Origin: CAZTBB01 sp964611755
GTDB taxonomy: Bacteria; Pseudomonadota; Alphaproteobacteria; Micavibrionales; Micavibrionaceae
Direction: 5' to 3'
NCBI GenBank assembly: GCA_964611755.1
Contig: CAZTBB010000007.1
Span: forward strand, 1 to 64,000
Length of the DNA: 64,000 nucleotides
Shown here: piece after piece, positions 8,260 to 16,329 of the stretch
How the letters are laid out: every line of letters begins with the position of its first letter
Position numbering within the stretch: position 1 is the first letter of the stretch
Translations under genes and position numbers: made by a program
The notes under the pieces: model-generated
Told to the model about the DNA's origin: nothing
Databases searched by the model: none
The model's input: the letters and a program-made list of their open reading frames with translations, nothing else

Positions 8260-9207
8260 ATGAGCGAAGACGATTTTGATGCATTAAATCCAAAGAAACG
8301 CGGACTTGGGCGAGGCTTAAACGCCCTGTTTGAAGATGATGAAGGTGTGTATCCGCAAGCTGATCCGGATGGTCATACACCTGGCCGTCAACGCCAGATG
8401 ATGGGCATTGATCTATTGCATCGCGGTGAGTCACAGCCACGCCGGATGTTTTCTGAGGATAGCATTAACGAGCTTGCCGATTCGATCCGCCAGCACGGCA
8501 TTTTGCAGCCAATTCTTGTGCGCCCCGACAAGTTCGATCCGGATCGCTATGAGATTATCGCCGGTGAGCGACGCTGGCAGGCGGCCCAGAAAGCCCAGCT
8601 CCATGAGGTGCCTGTTTTGGTGATGGATATCTCCGATCTTGAGGCCTATGAAATTGCCCTGATTGAGAATTTGCAGCGCGAAGATCTGGATCCGGTTGAT
8701 GAAGCCTTGGCTTATAAAAAACTGATGGATGAGCATGATTACACGCAAGAAAAGCTTGCAGAATCTTTGGGCAAAAGCCGTAGCCATATTGCCAATATGG
8801 TGCGTTTGTTACAATTGCCCGATGATGTACAAGCGCATTTGGGTGCGGGTGATATCTCGATTGGCCATGCGCGTGCTTTGATTACAGCATCCAATGCATC
8901 AGCTCTCTGTAAGGACATTATTTCCAAGGGCTTGAGTGTTCGTGATACAGAAAAACTAGCCGCTGGCGAGGCCGGGCGAACAACCAAAAAAGCGTCTGGC
9001 CCATCACCGAAGAAACCAGCAAAGGATCAGGATACAATTGCTCTCGAGCATGAGGTGAGCCAATCACTGGGCATGCGTGTGAGCATTGATAGTCCCAATG
9101 GCAAAAGCGGAAAATTGGCCATAGAGTTTCGTGACCTTGATCAGCTGGATGATCTTTTACAGCGCCTCTCGCAAGTGCCTGAGCGCTCCGCGCGCCTCAT
9201 GGGTTAG
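8260..9207 (+). CDS. parB: Chromosome partitioning protein ParB (Spo0J), CTP-dependent clamp
   Basis: ParB loads on parS and slides along DNA as a CTP-controlled clamp. The 315 aa protein has the N-terminal ParA-activating motif KKRGLGRGLNALF, the CTP-binding region (GESQPRRMF, then IIAGERRWQAAQ and ALIENLQREDL), the central helix-turn-helix (TQEKLAESLGKSRSHIANM) and a C-terminal dimer domain. Three cognate parS sites are present a few kilobases upstream. It forms an operon with parA. Confidence 0.98.
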   Translation: MSEDDFDALNPKKRGLGRGLNALFEDDEGVYPQADPDGHTPGRQRQMMGIDLLHRGESQPRRMFSEDSINELADSIRQHGILQPILVRPDKFDPDRYEIIAGERRWQAAQKAQLHEVPVLVMDISDLEAYEIALIENLQREDLDPVDEALAYKKLMDEHDYTQEKLAESLGKSRSHIANMVRLLQLPDDVQAHLGAGDISIGHARALITASNASALCKDIISKGLSVRDTEKLAAGEAGRTTKKASGPSPKKPAKDQDTIALEHEVSQSLGMRVSIDSPNGKSGKLAIEFRDLDQLDDLLQRLSQVPERSARLMG

Positions 9208-9221
9208 GGCAGAGCTCGGTT

Positions 9222-9800
9222 ATGGGCTCGCTTGATCTTGATAGTATCAATCAGATTCTCTTTTGGATCTTTGCCTATTTGATGGCCTGGAATGCCTATA
9301 TTCTGTTTTTTAACCGCGGTGTTCCCAATATAAAAACCGCGCCCGCCATTCGCAAAAAAGTGATTGAAATTTTTCATGAGGAGCGCTCCAAGATAGGCGC
9401 TGAGGCTGCATTTCAAATCATTGATCTGGGGGCGGGGAATGGCGATTTTTCCCGTGAGATCGCAAAAAATTTACCGAAGGCACAGATCGTTGGTTTGGAA
9501 ATTTCCCGCCTATCCTATAAGCGGGCGCAGCTCATAAATCGATTAAAGCCTCTTGGCAACTTAAGCTTTCAGCGTTGTGATTTTATGGAGTTTGATTTCC
9601 GTGAGGCGGGCGCTGTTTACATGTTTTTGTTGGATAGCATGATGCCGCAAATCAGGGATCAGCTTTGGGAGAGGCTGCCCAAAGGTTGCTTGGTACTCTC
9701 CAATAAATTTCCCCTTGGCGGGCCATGGGAGCCGGAGAGCATCATTGATGTGAAAACCTTGGCGCCCCATCAAAAAACGCTCTATATTTATCGCCGATAA
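9222..9800 (+). CDS. Membrane-anchored class I SAM-dependent methyltransferase
   Basis: The 192 aa protein has an N-terminal hydrophobic segment (about residues 8-25, ILFWIFAYLMAWNAYILFF), then a Rossmann methyltransferase core with the SAM motif IDLGAGNGDFS and the acidic end of strand 2 in VGLEIS. A later DFMEFDF / YMFLLDSMM region corresponds to motifs III-IV. A single membrane anchor followed by a compact methyltransferase recalls the FAM173-type lysine methyltransferases, but I cannot assign a substrate. It starts 14 bases after parB, so it is probably cotranscribed with parAB, and it ends 53 bases before hslU, in the place where hslV is often found. Confidence 0.8.
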   Translation: MGSLDLDSINQILFWIFAYLMAWNAYILFFNRGVPNIKTAPAIRKKVIEIFHEERSKIGAEAAFQIIDLGAGNGDFSREIAKNLPKAQIVGLEISRLSYKRAQLINRLKPLGNLSFQRCDFMEFDFREAGAVYMFLLDSMMPQIRDQLWERLPKGCLVLSNKFPLGGPWEPESIIDVKTLAPHQKTLYIYRR

Positions 9801-9853
9801 AAAATTCCTTTTCTCATTGAAATATCAAGCGCAGCGGCTTACATCTAAACACT

Positions 9854-11182
9854 ATGGAACAGAATATTGATATACCGACATTAACACCGCGTGAAATTGT
9901 CTCGGAGCTTGATCGATTTATTATCGGGCAATCGGATGCCAAAAAGGCCGTTGCAATTGCTTTGCGTAATCGTTGGCGCCGCCGGCAGCTTGACCCTGAG
10001 CTGCAAGAAGAGGTCTACCCTAAAAACATTTTGATGATAGGGCCAACGGGTGTGGGTAAAACCGAGATCGCACGCCGGCTGGCCAAGCTTGCGCAAGCGC
10101 CCTTTGTTAAGGTGGAAGCTACTAAATTTACCGAAGTGGGCTATGTCGGCAAGGATGTGGAATCAATTATCCGTGATTTGATGGAAACCGCCATCCACAT
10201 GGTGCGCGAAAAGATGCGTAAATCTGTAATTGCGCAGGCGGAAGTTTATGCTGAAGAGCGCGTTTTGGACGCACTCGTTGGGGATACGGCCGGTGATGGC
10301 ACCCGTTCTAATTTCCGCGAGAAGTTGCGCGCCGGTGATCTCAATGATCGTGAGATTGAAATTGAAGTTGCCGATAATGCCAACCCGATGAGTGACATGA
10401 TTGATATTCCGGGCATGCCGGGCGCATCGATGTCGATGGTCTCTATGGGTGATATTTTCGGCAAGGCTTTTGGCGAAAAGAAGAAGAAGAAAAAGATGAA
10501 AGTCTCGGAGAGCTATGAGGTTCTTGTCCGGGATGAGAGCGACAAGCTTTTGGATGAAGATAAGATCCTTGAGAGCGCCCTCGAGCTTGTGCAGCAAAAC
10601 GGCATCGTCTTTTTGGATGAAATTGATAAAATTGCCGCGCGCCAGGATACGCGTAGCGGGGATGTTTCCCGCGAGGGGGTACAGCGTGATTTGTTGCCTT
10701 TGATTGAAGGGACCACCGTATCCACAAAATACGGGCCGATCAAAACCGATCACATTTTGTTCATTGCGAGCGGGGCGTTTCACTATGCGAAACCCTCGGA
10801 TCTTTTGGCGGAATTGCAAGGGCGTTTGCCGATCCGCGTTGAATTACGCGCGCTGACCGTTGAGGACTTTAAGTGCATCTTGAAAGACACAGAGGCGAGC
10901 TTGATCAAGCAATATGTGGCCTTGCTCGGGACAGAAGAGGTCACGCTTGATTTTGATGATGAGGCGATTGACGAGATTGCCCGCCTTGCCTTTGAGGTGA
11001 ATGAGAGCGTTGAGAATATCGGCGCGCGTCGCTTGCTTACGGTCTTGGAAAAGCTTTTGGAAGAGATTAGCTTTACGGCAAGTGATCGGGGCGGCGAGAC
11101 AATTCAAATCACCGCACAGCTGGTGAAAGATAATGTTGAAGAGCTCAGCAAGTCAGCCGATCTCAGCAAATTTATTCTCTAA
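9854..11182 (+). CDS. hslU: ATP-dependent protease ATPase subunit HslU (ClpY)
   Basis: HslU is the AAA+ unfoldase that feeds proteins to the HslV peptidase. The 442 aa protein is full length: Walker A GPTGVGKTE, the pore-loop motif GYVG, an intermediate (I) domain rich in charged residues, Walker B IVFLDEIDK, GVQRDLLPLIEG, the arginine region LQGRLPIRVEL, and the C-terminal ELSKFIL-like tail (here DLSKFIL) that docks into HslV. Unusually, no hslV lies directly upstream or elsewhere in this window. Its TAA stop overlaps the stop of the convergent gene by four bases (CTAA). Confidence 0.97.
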   Translation: MEQNIDIPTLTPREIVSELDRFIIGQSDAKKAVAIALRNRWRRRQLDPELQEEVYPKNILMIGPTGVGKTEIARRLAKLAQAPFVKVEATKFTEVGYVGKDVESIIRDLMETAIHMVREKMRKSVIAQAEVYAEERVLDALVGDTAGDGTRSNFREKLRAGDLNDREIEIEVADNANPMSDMIDIPGMPGASMSMVSMGDIFGKAFGEKKKKKKMKVSESYEVLVRDESDKLLDEDKILESALELVQQNGIVFLDEIDKIAARQDTRSGDVSREGVQRDLLPLIEGTTVSTKYGPIKTDHILFIASGAFHYAKPSDLLAELQGRLPIRVELRALTVEDFKCILKDTEASLIKQYVALLGTEEVTLDFDDEAIDEIARLAFEVNESVENIGARRLLTVLEKLLEEISFTASDRGGETIQITAQLVKDNVEELSKSADLSKFIL

Positions 11183-12168
11183 AAATTCATTGGTTCTATT
11201 TGATCGACGCTATTCACTGTTATCGTGATGGGAAGCCTGTTGGCGATGCGCCCTGCGGCAATATCTTTTGCGGTTTTTGCGCTAGAGGCTTTGTCAAAAT
11301 CATCGATTGTGCCAACAACCATGGTTCGTTGCGTATCTTTGAGTTTTTCAAAAACGGCCGGATCGCGTGTTCTTAAAACAGGTGTGAGATTGAATTCTTT
11401 GCCCGGAATGTTAACACCATCGGTGGCTTCAGGCAGGCAGTCCATATAATACCAACCATCGCTATCCTTTTGTAAATTTGTAGCCGAGCGCACAAGAGAG
11501 GGGCGCACAATAGTTGCAACAGGATGATGTACATTGCTTTTGCGTTGCTTTGCCGCATTTCTAAACAAGGATGAGATATTGGAGTGGAAGAATTTATCAA
11601 ATGGTATTCCGAAGGCACCGCTTCTGTTTGGTGGTGATACAACAACTTTTACATTTTTATAGAAATCATTGCCAAAATCGTTGTGGCGATAGAGTGTGGC
11701 CAGATCTTTGGCTGAGCTGACACCCCATGTTTTTTCGTATTCATTGCGTGTAACTGTCGGGTGGCCATTGACCTGGCGGAAGCGCAGGCGCAAATTTCCC
11801 GGAAGGCGCAGGCTGCTATCCGGTTTCAAATTATTATTAAGATAAACATATTTTTGAACATCACAATTCAGGAAGCCAAAAAGCCTGTTTTCTGATTTTG
11901 CATCCGGCCGATCCCCTTTATTCGGATAAGGGCAACCGGCAGAGCGATCATGAGCGGCATTGGGCATCCGGGCAAAATGCGCAGGGATCGTTTTGCTGCC
12001 AAGTGCAGTATGAGCCGGTCTGTGCATCAATTCAGCCTTGCATCCGGGGTGCGGGCATAAAAGTTGTCCGCCATCGCGCTCTTTATCATAGTCTGATGCC
12101 GCGACACCTATTTTGGTTTCGCCCGTTGTCGGATCAATTAAATCTGCGTATCCTATTGTAATTGGCAT
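11179..12168 (-). CDS. Unknown protein with N-terminal CoiA-like zinc-finger motif
   Basis: I do not recognise this 329 aa protein as a whole. Residues 36-81 contain a possible zinc site: C38 and C43 (LCPHPGC), H64 in the segment PAHFAR, H73 and C79 (SAGCPYP). This pattern resembles the small zinc domain at the start of competence CoiA-like proteins and some nuclease-associated proteins. The C-terminal part (from about residue 150) is rich in beta-strand-like stretches (VKVVVSPP, TMVVGTIDDF, PITITVNSVDQI) and could be an OB-like or jelly-roll fold. No catalytic motif is evident. It is divergent from the M23 peptidase gene with only 25 bases between the starts. Confidence 0.6.
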   Translation of the reverse strand: MPITIGYADLIDPTTGETKIGVAASDYDKERDGGQLLCPHPGCKAELMHRPAHTALGSKTIPAHFARMPNAAHDRSAGCPYPNKGDRPDAKSENRLFGFLNCDVQKYVYLNNNLKPDSSLRLPGNLRLRFRQVNGHPTVTRNEYEKTWGVSSAKDLATLYRHNDFGNDFYKNVKVVVSPPNRSGAFGIPFDKFFHSNISSLFRNAAKQRKSNVHHPVATIVRPSLVRSATNLQKDSDGWYYMDCLPEATDGVNIPGKEFNLTPVLRTRDPAVFEKLKDTQRTMVVGTIDDFDKASSAKTAKDIAAGRIANRLPITITVNSVDQIEPMNF

Positions 12169-12193
12169 GTCACACTCATTGTTCTAAAAGGTT

Positions 12194-13261
12194 ATGAAAA
12201 ATATTATGTTTCACGCGCAATGTCAAACTTTTCTGAAATTATCGGTGCTTGTGGTGATGCTCGTCTTTATCTGTCTCCCTGTGGCTTTGGCTCAGGGGGG
12301 TGATGCGCCGCGCTTTGTCTTTCCCGTGAACTGTACGCTTGGGCAGAATTGTTGGACTACAAATTATATAGATGTCGAGCCATCGGAAGAGAGCGTCCGC
12401 GATTTTACATGCGGGCCGCGTAGCTATGAAAATCATCAGGGCACGGATTTCGCGCTGGCCACGATGGCCGATATGAAGGCCGGCGTTGACGTCCTGGCGG
12501 CGCTGGATGGCGTTGTTTCACGGTTTCGTGACGGCGAGAGCGATAGTATAAAAACGCGCGAACAATTGGATCAAATCCGCGAGGAAAATAAAGATTGCGG
12601 TAATGGCATTGTTATTGATCATAGCAGCGCAGGTTATGCGGGCTGGCAGACAATCTATTGTCACTTGCGCGGAGGATCGATTCAAGTGGCGCAGGGACAA
12701 AAAGTCAAAGCCGGAGAAAAAATGGCTGAAATTGGCCATTCCGGGTATACGGAGTTCCCCCATCTGCATTTTGGTGTTCTTCGCGATAATGTGTTTATCG
12801 ATCCCTATACCGGATTGGAAAAGGGTGAGGGCTGCGGCAAGGACGGCCAATCAATCTGGGCTGATAAAAATATGGGATACGAACCTGTGGCGCTATACGG
12901 GGCGGGTTTTATGTTTGAAGAGCCGGATTTTGAAGATTTAAAGCGCGGCACGCAGAAACAAGACCTTGAGCCCGGCGAGGTGCCGAAATCATTGGTGCTG
13001 TGGGCCGGTTTTTACGGATTGCAGAGCAATGATAAAATCACCATGGAGATTAAAGGCCCATCGCAGGATGTGTTTGTTAGCCGTATAATCGAGCAGACCG
13101 GCAATAAAGCCCGCCAATTTTATTATACAGGCCGGCGTATACACGAAGACAGCCCGCTGCCCGCCGGAACATATACAGGGCGTCTGAAAATAGAGCGTCA
13201 GAGTGATAATGGCCCGATTATTATAGAGCGTGGCCTAAGTAGGGCGATTGGTCTCGAATAG
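12194..13261 (+). CDS. Secreted M23-family (LytM-type) metallopeptidase
   Basis: The 355 aa protein begins with a signal peptide (hydrophobic core at about residues 16-30, cleavage near ALAQG), so it acts in the periplasm. The peptidase M23 zinc site is present: H81 and D85 in HQGTDF, H157 in IYCHLRG and the HLH triplet at 190-192 (PHLHFGV). M23 enzymes cut peptide cross-links in peptidoglycan. A C-terminal domain of about 140 residues (from FMFEEPDFEDL) is of unknown type and may be a beta-sandwich. The ATG at 12194 is chosen, although the second ATG at 12206 is possible. The last 41 bases overlap the convergent phosphatase gene. Confidence 0.92.
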   Translation: MKNIMFHAQCQTFLKLSVLVVMLVFICLPVALAQGGDAPRFVFPVNCTLGQNCWTTNYIDVEPSEESVRDFTCGPRSYENHQGTDFALATMADMKAGVDVLAALDGVVSRFRDGESDSIKTREQLDQIREENKDCGNGIVIDHSSAGYAGWQTIYCHLRGGSIQVAQGQKVKAGEKMAEIGHSGYTEFPHLHFGVLRDNVFIDPYTGLEKGEGCGKDGQSIWADKNMGYEPVALYGAGFMFEEPDFEDLKRGTQKQDLEPGEVPKSLVLWAGFYGLQSNDKITMEIKGPSQDVFVSRIIEQTGNKARQFYYTGRRIHEDSPLPAGTYTGRLKIERQSDNGPIIIERGLSRAIGLE

Positions 13262-14039
13262 GGGTTTGTGAGCTCGATAATGGGACAGAGCTGCGCAAGA
13301 CGGCGGGATTATCCTGATCACCGAAAGAGATATCGAAGGCTTGAGCCTCATAAATATCTTTTTGCTGATAGCCCTGCGCCTGTAATAAATCGGCGATCAA
13401 TGTGCTATGGGTGAAATAAAGGCGTCGCCCTTCACGCTCGGCCGGTATCCAGCCACTATCATGATGATTGAGTTGTTTTACGCGCAAGGCAACATCGTCT
13501 TGCGTTTCTGTTTGTTGCGGCCACCATTGCTCATAGCGCATGCGCGATAAATCAATGTGATGAATAATACTTAGGGCGCGCTCCAGAGCCTCTTCATAGG
13601 CTGCTTGATTTGGAAATAAATCCATATTGGCATGGAATCCGTCAATCACAGTCTGGGTAAGCCCGTTCGGGCCTTCATCATAAATCCATTGAATAAGCGC
13701 GGTTTTAGTGCTGCCTTCACAGCGCTGCCCTTCGGTGAAGCTCTCTGATAAGAGTGGTTCCAATATAAGGGTGGCTGTTACATCCCCGCCGCGATCCTGA
13801 ATTTGTGCCAAGGCAAAAATAGCTGTCTGGATTGTACGCTTATATGGGCTGGCGCAGACATCTCCGACATAATCCAGCATAGGATGATCGCCCAAATCTT
13901 CGTGTTCACGCTGGCGCAGTACAATGCCTGCCTCTATAGCCTGGCGAGCACCCGTATCGGTGAGTACAGGGTCAATTAATGAGTCTTGCCCGGCAGGCGC
14001 TGTTTGCTTTTCACCGTGGCGAATTAAAATTGCATCCAT
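13221..14039 (-). CDS. Histidine phosphatase superfamily protein
   Basis: The 272 aa protein starts MDAILIRHGEKQ, the RHG motif that carries the phosphorylated histidine of the phosphoglycerate mutase-like superfamily. CASPYKRTIQTAIF supplies the second arginine, LLSESF supplies the acid residue, and LYFTHSTLIADLL supplies the second histidine. Members dephosphorylate small metabolites or proteins; the substrate cannot be told from sequence. The C-terminal 40 residues are poorly conserved-looking and overlap the M23 gene by 41 bases tail to tail. Confidence 0.87.
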   Translation of the reverse strand: MDAILIRHGEKQTAPAGQDSLIDPVLTDTGARQAIEAGIVLRQREHEDLGDHPMLDYVGDVCASPYKRTIQTAIFALAQIQDRGGDVTATLILEPLLSESFTEGQRCEGSTKTALIQWIYDEGPNGLTQTVIDGFHANMDLFPNQAAYEEALERALSIIHHIDLSRMRYEQWWPQQTETQDDVALRVKQLNHHDSGWIPAEREGRRLYFTHSTLIADLLQAQGYQQKDIYEAQAFDISFGDQDNPAVLRSSVPLSSSQTPIRDQSPYLGHAL

Positions 14040-14102
14040 ATTATGTATCCTAAACCTGTGTTATATGGAAAATAATATAAAAGCGTATGAAAATCAATGA
14101 AT

Positions 14103-14663
14103 TTATTCGCGTGTCTCTCTTTTACGCCTCAAATAGACGTAAAAAGCGCCGTCCCCGCCATCGGCCGGCTTAGCCGGATAGGCTTTAAGGACAATATCCC
14201 TTAAAGGTGCTTCATTCAGCCAAGAGGGGAGGTTTTGTTTTAAAACGCCGGGCTTGGGCGCGATCCACTCCGCGGAGCTCGCCTTGCCGCGGCCTTTGCC
14301 TGTGATAATAAGAGCGGTCCGCTTTCTGCTCATAAAGGCCTCATTTAATCTATGTGCGAGGGCGCGCTGGGCTTGCTCTCTGTTCATGCCATGAAGGTCA
14401 ATCGTAAGGTCGATGCGCATTTGACCGCGCCGCAAACGCTCATCGGTGCGCTTATCTAAATCTTTGGAAAAAGAGCCTTGATGCCTCTGACATTCTGTTT
14501 GAAGAGACAGGGCCGGCGTATCGCGCCGAGGGGCTTGTGTTTTTTTGCGCGGTGTTTTGGGTGTGCCCTTGTCATCTGTTGTGGGCAGGTTTCGATCTTT
14601 TAACGGCTCAACATCGCGGGTGATGTGATCCCAAAGCGCCTTTTCATCCTCATCATGCGTCAT
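14103..14663 (-). CDS. Smr-domain protein
   Basis: This 186 aa protein has a basic, low-complexity N-terminal half and a C-terminal Smr (small MutS-related) domain. The domain shows the DLHGMNREQA motif, the RTALIITGKGRGK loop and a final GAFYVYLRRKRE strand. Smr domains are nucleic-acid nicking or RNA-cleaving modules; stand-alone alphaproteobacterial members are mostly uncharacterised. Its ATG overlaps the stop of the upstream regulator gene as ATGA, so the two are translationally coupled. Confidence 0.9.
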   Translation of the reverse strand: MTHDEDEKALWDHITRDVEPLKDRNLPTTDDKGTPKTPRKKTQAPRRDTPALSLQTECQRHQGSFSKDLDKRTDERLRRGQMRIDLTIDLHGMNREQAQRALAHRLNEAFMSRKRTALIITGKGRGKASSAEWIAPKPGVLKQNLPSWLNEAPLRDIVLKAYPAKPADGGDGAFYVYLRRKRETRE

Positions 14664-15268
14664 GATTTTTGTGCTCTTTGTGCGAGATAATATCCCTTAT
14701 CATCGGTCATCAGGATTTCAGGCTCGGAGCTGTTGTCTTCGATTTTTTGCCGTAAACGATATATATGGGTTTCCAAAGTATGGGTTTCTATATTGTCACC
14801 ATAGCCCCAGATGGCTTCCAATAACTCTTGGCGCGGTGTAAAAACGGGTCCGGAGCTATAGAGATGTTTTAATATGCGCATCTCAATATCTGTAAGCCGG
14901 ATTGCCTCTTTGTCGGCATGGGTCAGGAAATTTTGTTCCAAATCAAGTTGATAGGGGCCGATTGTAATTACATGATCTTTTGACAAATTTTTGATTTGAT
15001 GGACGATGTGGTCAAAAAGCTGGCCGATTTTCATCGGTTTTTCAATTTTCTTGAAATTATGCGGCTTATCCTCGGCCTCACCCTTTGTTACCAGAACAAA
15101 GGGGATGTCATGCGCATCCGGGGCAAAATTATCAAGCTCACTATGATCACGGAAATCAATTTGAAAAGACGGGCTCATATGAGCGAAAGCATCCCTGAGC
15201 TTATCGCGCATTAAGGCACTTTTCTCAAAAATAATGATATTTTTCTGTTTTATCTCTTTTTCGTCCAT
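14660..15268 (-). CDS. OmpR/PhoB-type winged-helix regulator with degenerate receiver domain
   Basis: The 202 aa protein ends in a clear OmpR-type winged helix (IRLTDIEMRILKHL, then THTLETHIYRLRQKIE and ILMTDDKGYYLA). The N-terminal half has the size and beta-alpha pattern of a receiver domain, but the aspartate that should be phosphorylated is missing: the strand reads PFVLVTKGEAED. The lysine-proline-like end (EKPMKIGQLFDHI) remains. It is therefore probably a phosphorylation-independent pseudo-receiver. I start at ATG 15268, preceded by AAGGTTG; TTG at 15274 is less likely. It is coupled to the Smr gene and divergent from the 261 aa unknown gene, which it might control. Confidence 0.85.
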   Translation of the reverse strand: MDEKEIKQKNIIIFEKSALMRDKLRDAFAHMSPSFQIDFRDHSELDNFAPDAHDIPFVLVTKGEAEDKPHNFKKIEKPMKIGQLFDHIVHQIKNLSKDHVITIGPYQLDLEQNFLTHADKEAIRLTDIEMRILKHLYSSGPVFTPRQELLEAIWGYGDNIETHTLETHIYRLRQKIEDNSSEPEILMTDDKGYYLAQRAQKS

Positions 15269-15445
15269 GAGCAACCTTTACCCCCCTTATGATAGCCCGA
15301 ATAGAGCAAAAACGCATTAGCATGGGTGTATAAAATGGTAAGTGATTGATTTTATGTGATAAAGCGTGTGTGGCACATGGTTTGCAATGATTTTTGCTTG
15401 AAATAATTACTATTAATAATCGTGTAAATTCAGGGTAAGAAAAAG

Positions 15446-16231
15446 ATGTTAGAAGGTTATAATCAGGGCGGTTTCCAGCAAGAGGCACAGATGCAGGTAT
15501 CAAGGCCAAAAAAGGTTTTGAGAATGCTCAATCAGAATAGCCGTATGGCCGGATCACAGCCTGTTTGGGAAAAACCCGTCACAGCCCAGCAAAATGTTGA
15601 ACAAAGACTTTCCGCCGCCGCTACGGGGCAGTTAAAATCCGACCATAGCTTTGAGACCGCGCTGTCTTATGCCGATGCCAGTGATGTGTCTTATCACGGT
15701 GATCCGGATCACGAATTTGGCATTGGCGATGTGGTTGATATGGTCAATCCTTTGCACCATGTGCCGGTTGTGGGGCATATTTACCGCGAATTAACTGGTG
15801 ATGATATTAAACCAATCGCCCGCATTGTCGGGGGCAGTGTCTTTGGCGGCCCGATTGGCGCAGCGGGAAGCCTTGCCAATGTTATCGTGCAAGAAGAAAC
15901 CGGTAAGGATATTACAGAAACCGCGATGGCGGTGGTTATCGGGAATAATTCCCATAAAAACAATGCCTTAGGGCCCGAGCAGCGCTTAAATCAGGCGGCG
16001 AAGAGCTTCGAGACAGGCACGCCCAGGTTTGAGGATATGAATAGCATTGCCGCTTTTGCTGATTTAAGCCATCAGGGGAGCGCCCGTGCAATGACAGGCA
16101 ATATGACGGGCAGCTTGGACGAACGTATTGAAAGAATTGCATTTTTACCACCAAGAGAACCCATTACCGAATTGATAATGAGCGATATGCAGGCGGTGGA
16201 AATGGTACGCCCCAAACTGCGTTACCGTTAA
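15446..16231 (+). CDS. Alphaproteobacterial protein of unknown function (NPLHHVPVVG motif)
   Basis: This 261 aa protein has no signal peptide. Its central part, about residues 95-160, reads IGDVVDMVNPLHHVPVVG, then YRELTGDDI, then a glycine-rich hydrophobic stretch (VGGSVFGGPIGAAGSLANVI). I recall a similar motif (NPLQHIPvvstiYR) in uncharacterised alphaproteobacterial proteins, but know no function for it. The hydrophobic glycine-rich hairpin could insert in or lie on a membrane. The ATG follows AGGGTAAG. It is 98 bases upstream of the 872 aa gene on the same strand and the two may form a unit. Confidence 0.65.
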   Translation: MLEGYNQGGFQQEAQMQVSRPKKVLRMLNQNSRMAGSQPVWEKPVTAQQNVEQRLSAAATGQLKSDHSFETALSYADASDVSYHGDPDHEFGIGDVVDMVNPLHHVPVVGHIYRELTGDDIKPIARIVGGSVFGGPIGAAGSLANVIVQEETGKDITETAMAVVIGNNSHKNNALGPEQRLNQAAKSFETGTPRFEDMNSIAAFADLSHQGSARAMTGNMTGSLDERIERIAFLPPREPITELIMSDMQAVEMVRPKLRYR

Positions 16232-16329
16232 TTTCGTCGATTTGCGCATATTTTCCCTAATAAAAACTTGCATTTCCCCATAGAAATATGTAAATTACAT
16301 CTCACATAATAATGAGATAAGTTACGGTA

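Noticed and set aside
12207..12222. Fourth parS site, TGTTTCACGCGCAATG
   Set aside because: Only the left half matches; the right half is lost, and it lies in the coding start of the M23 gene.
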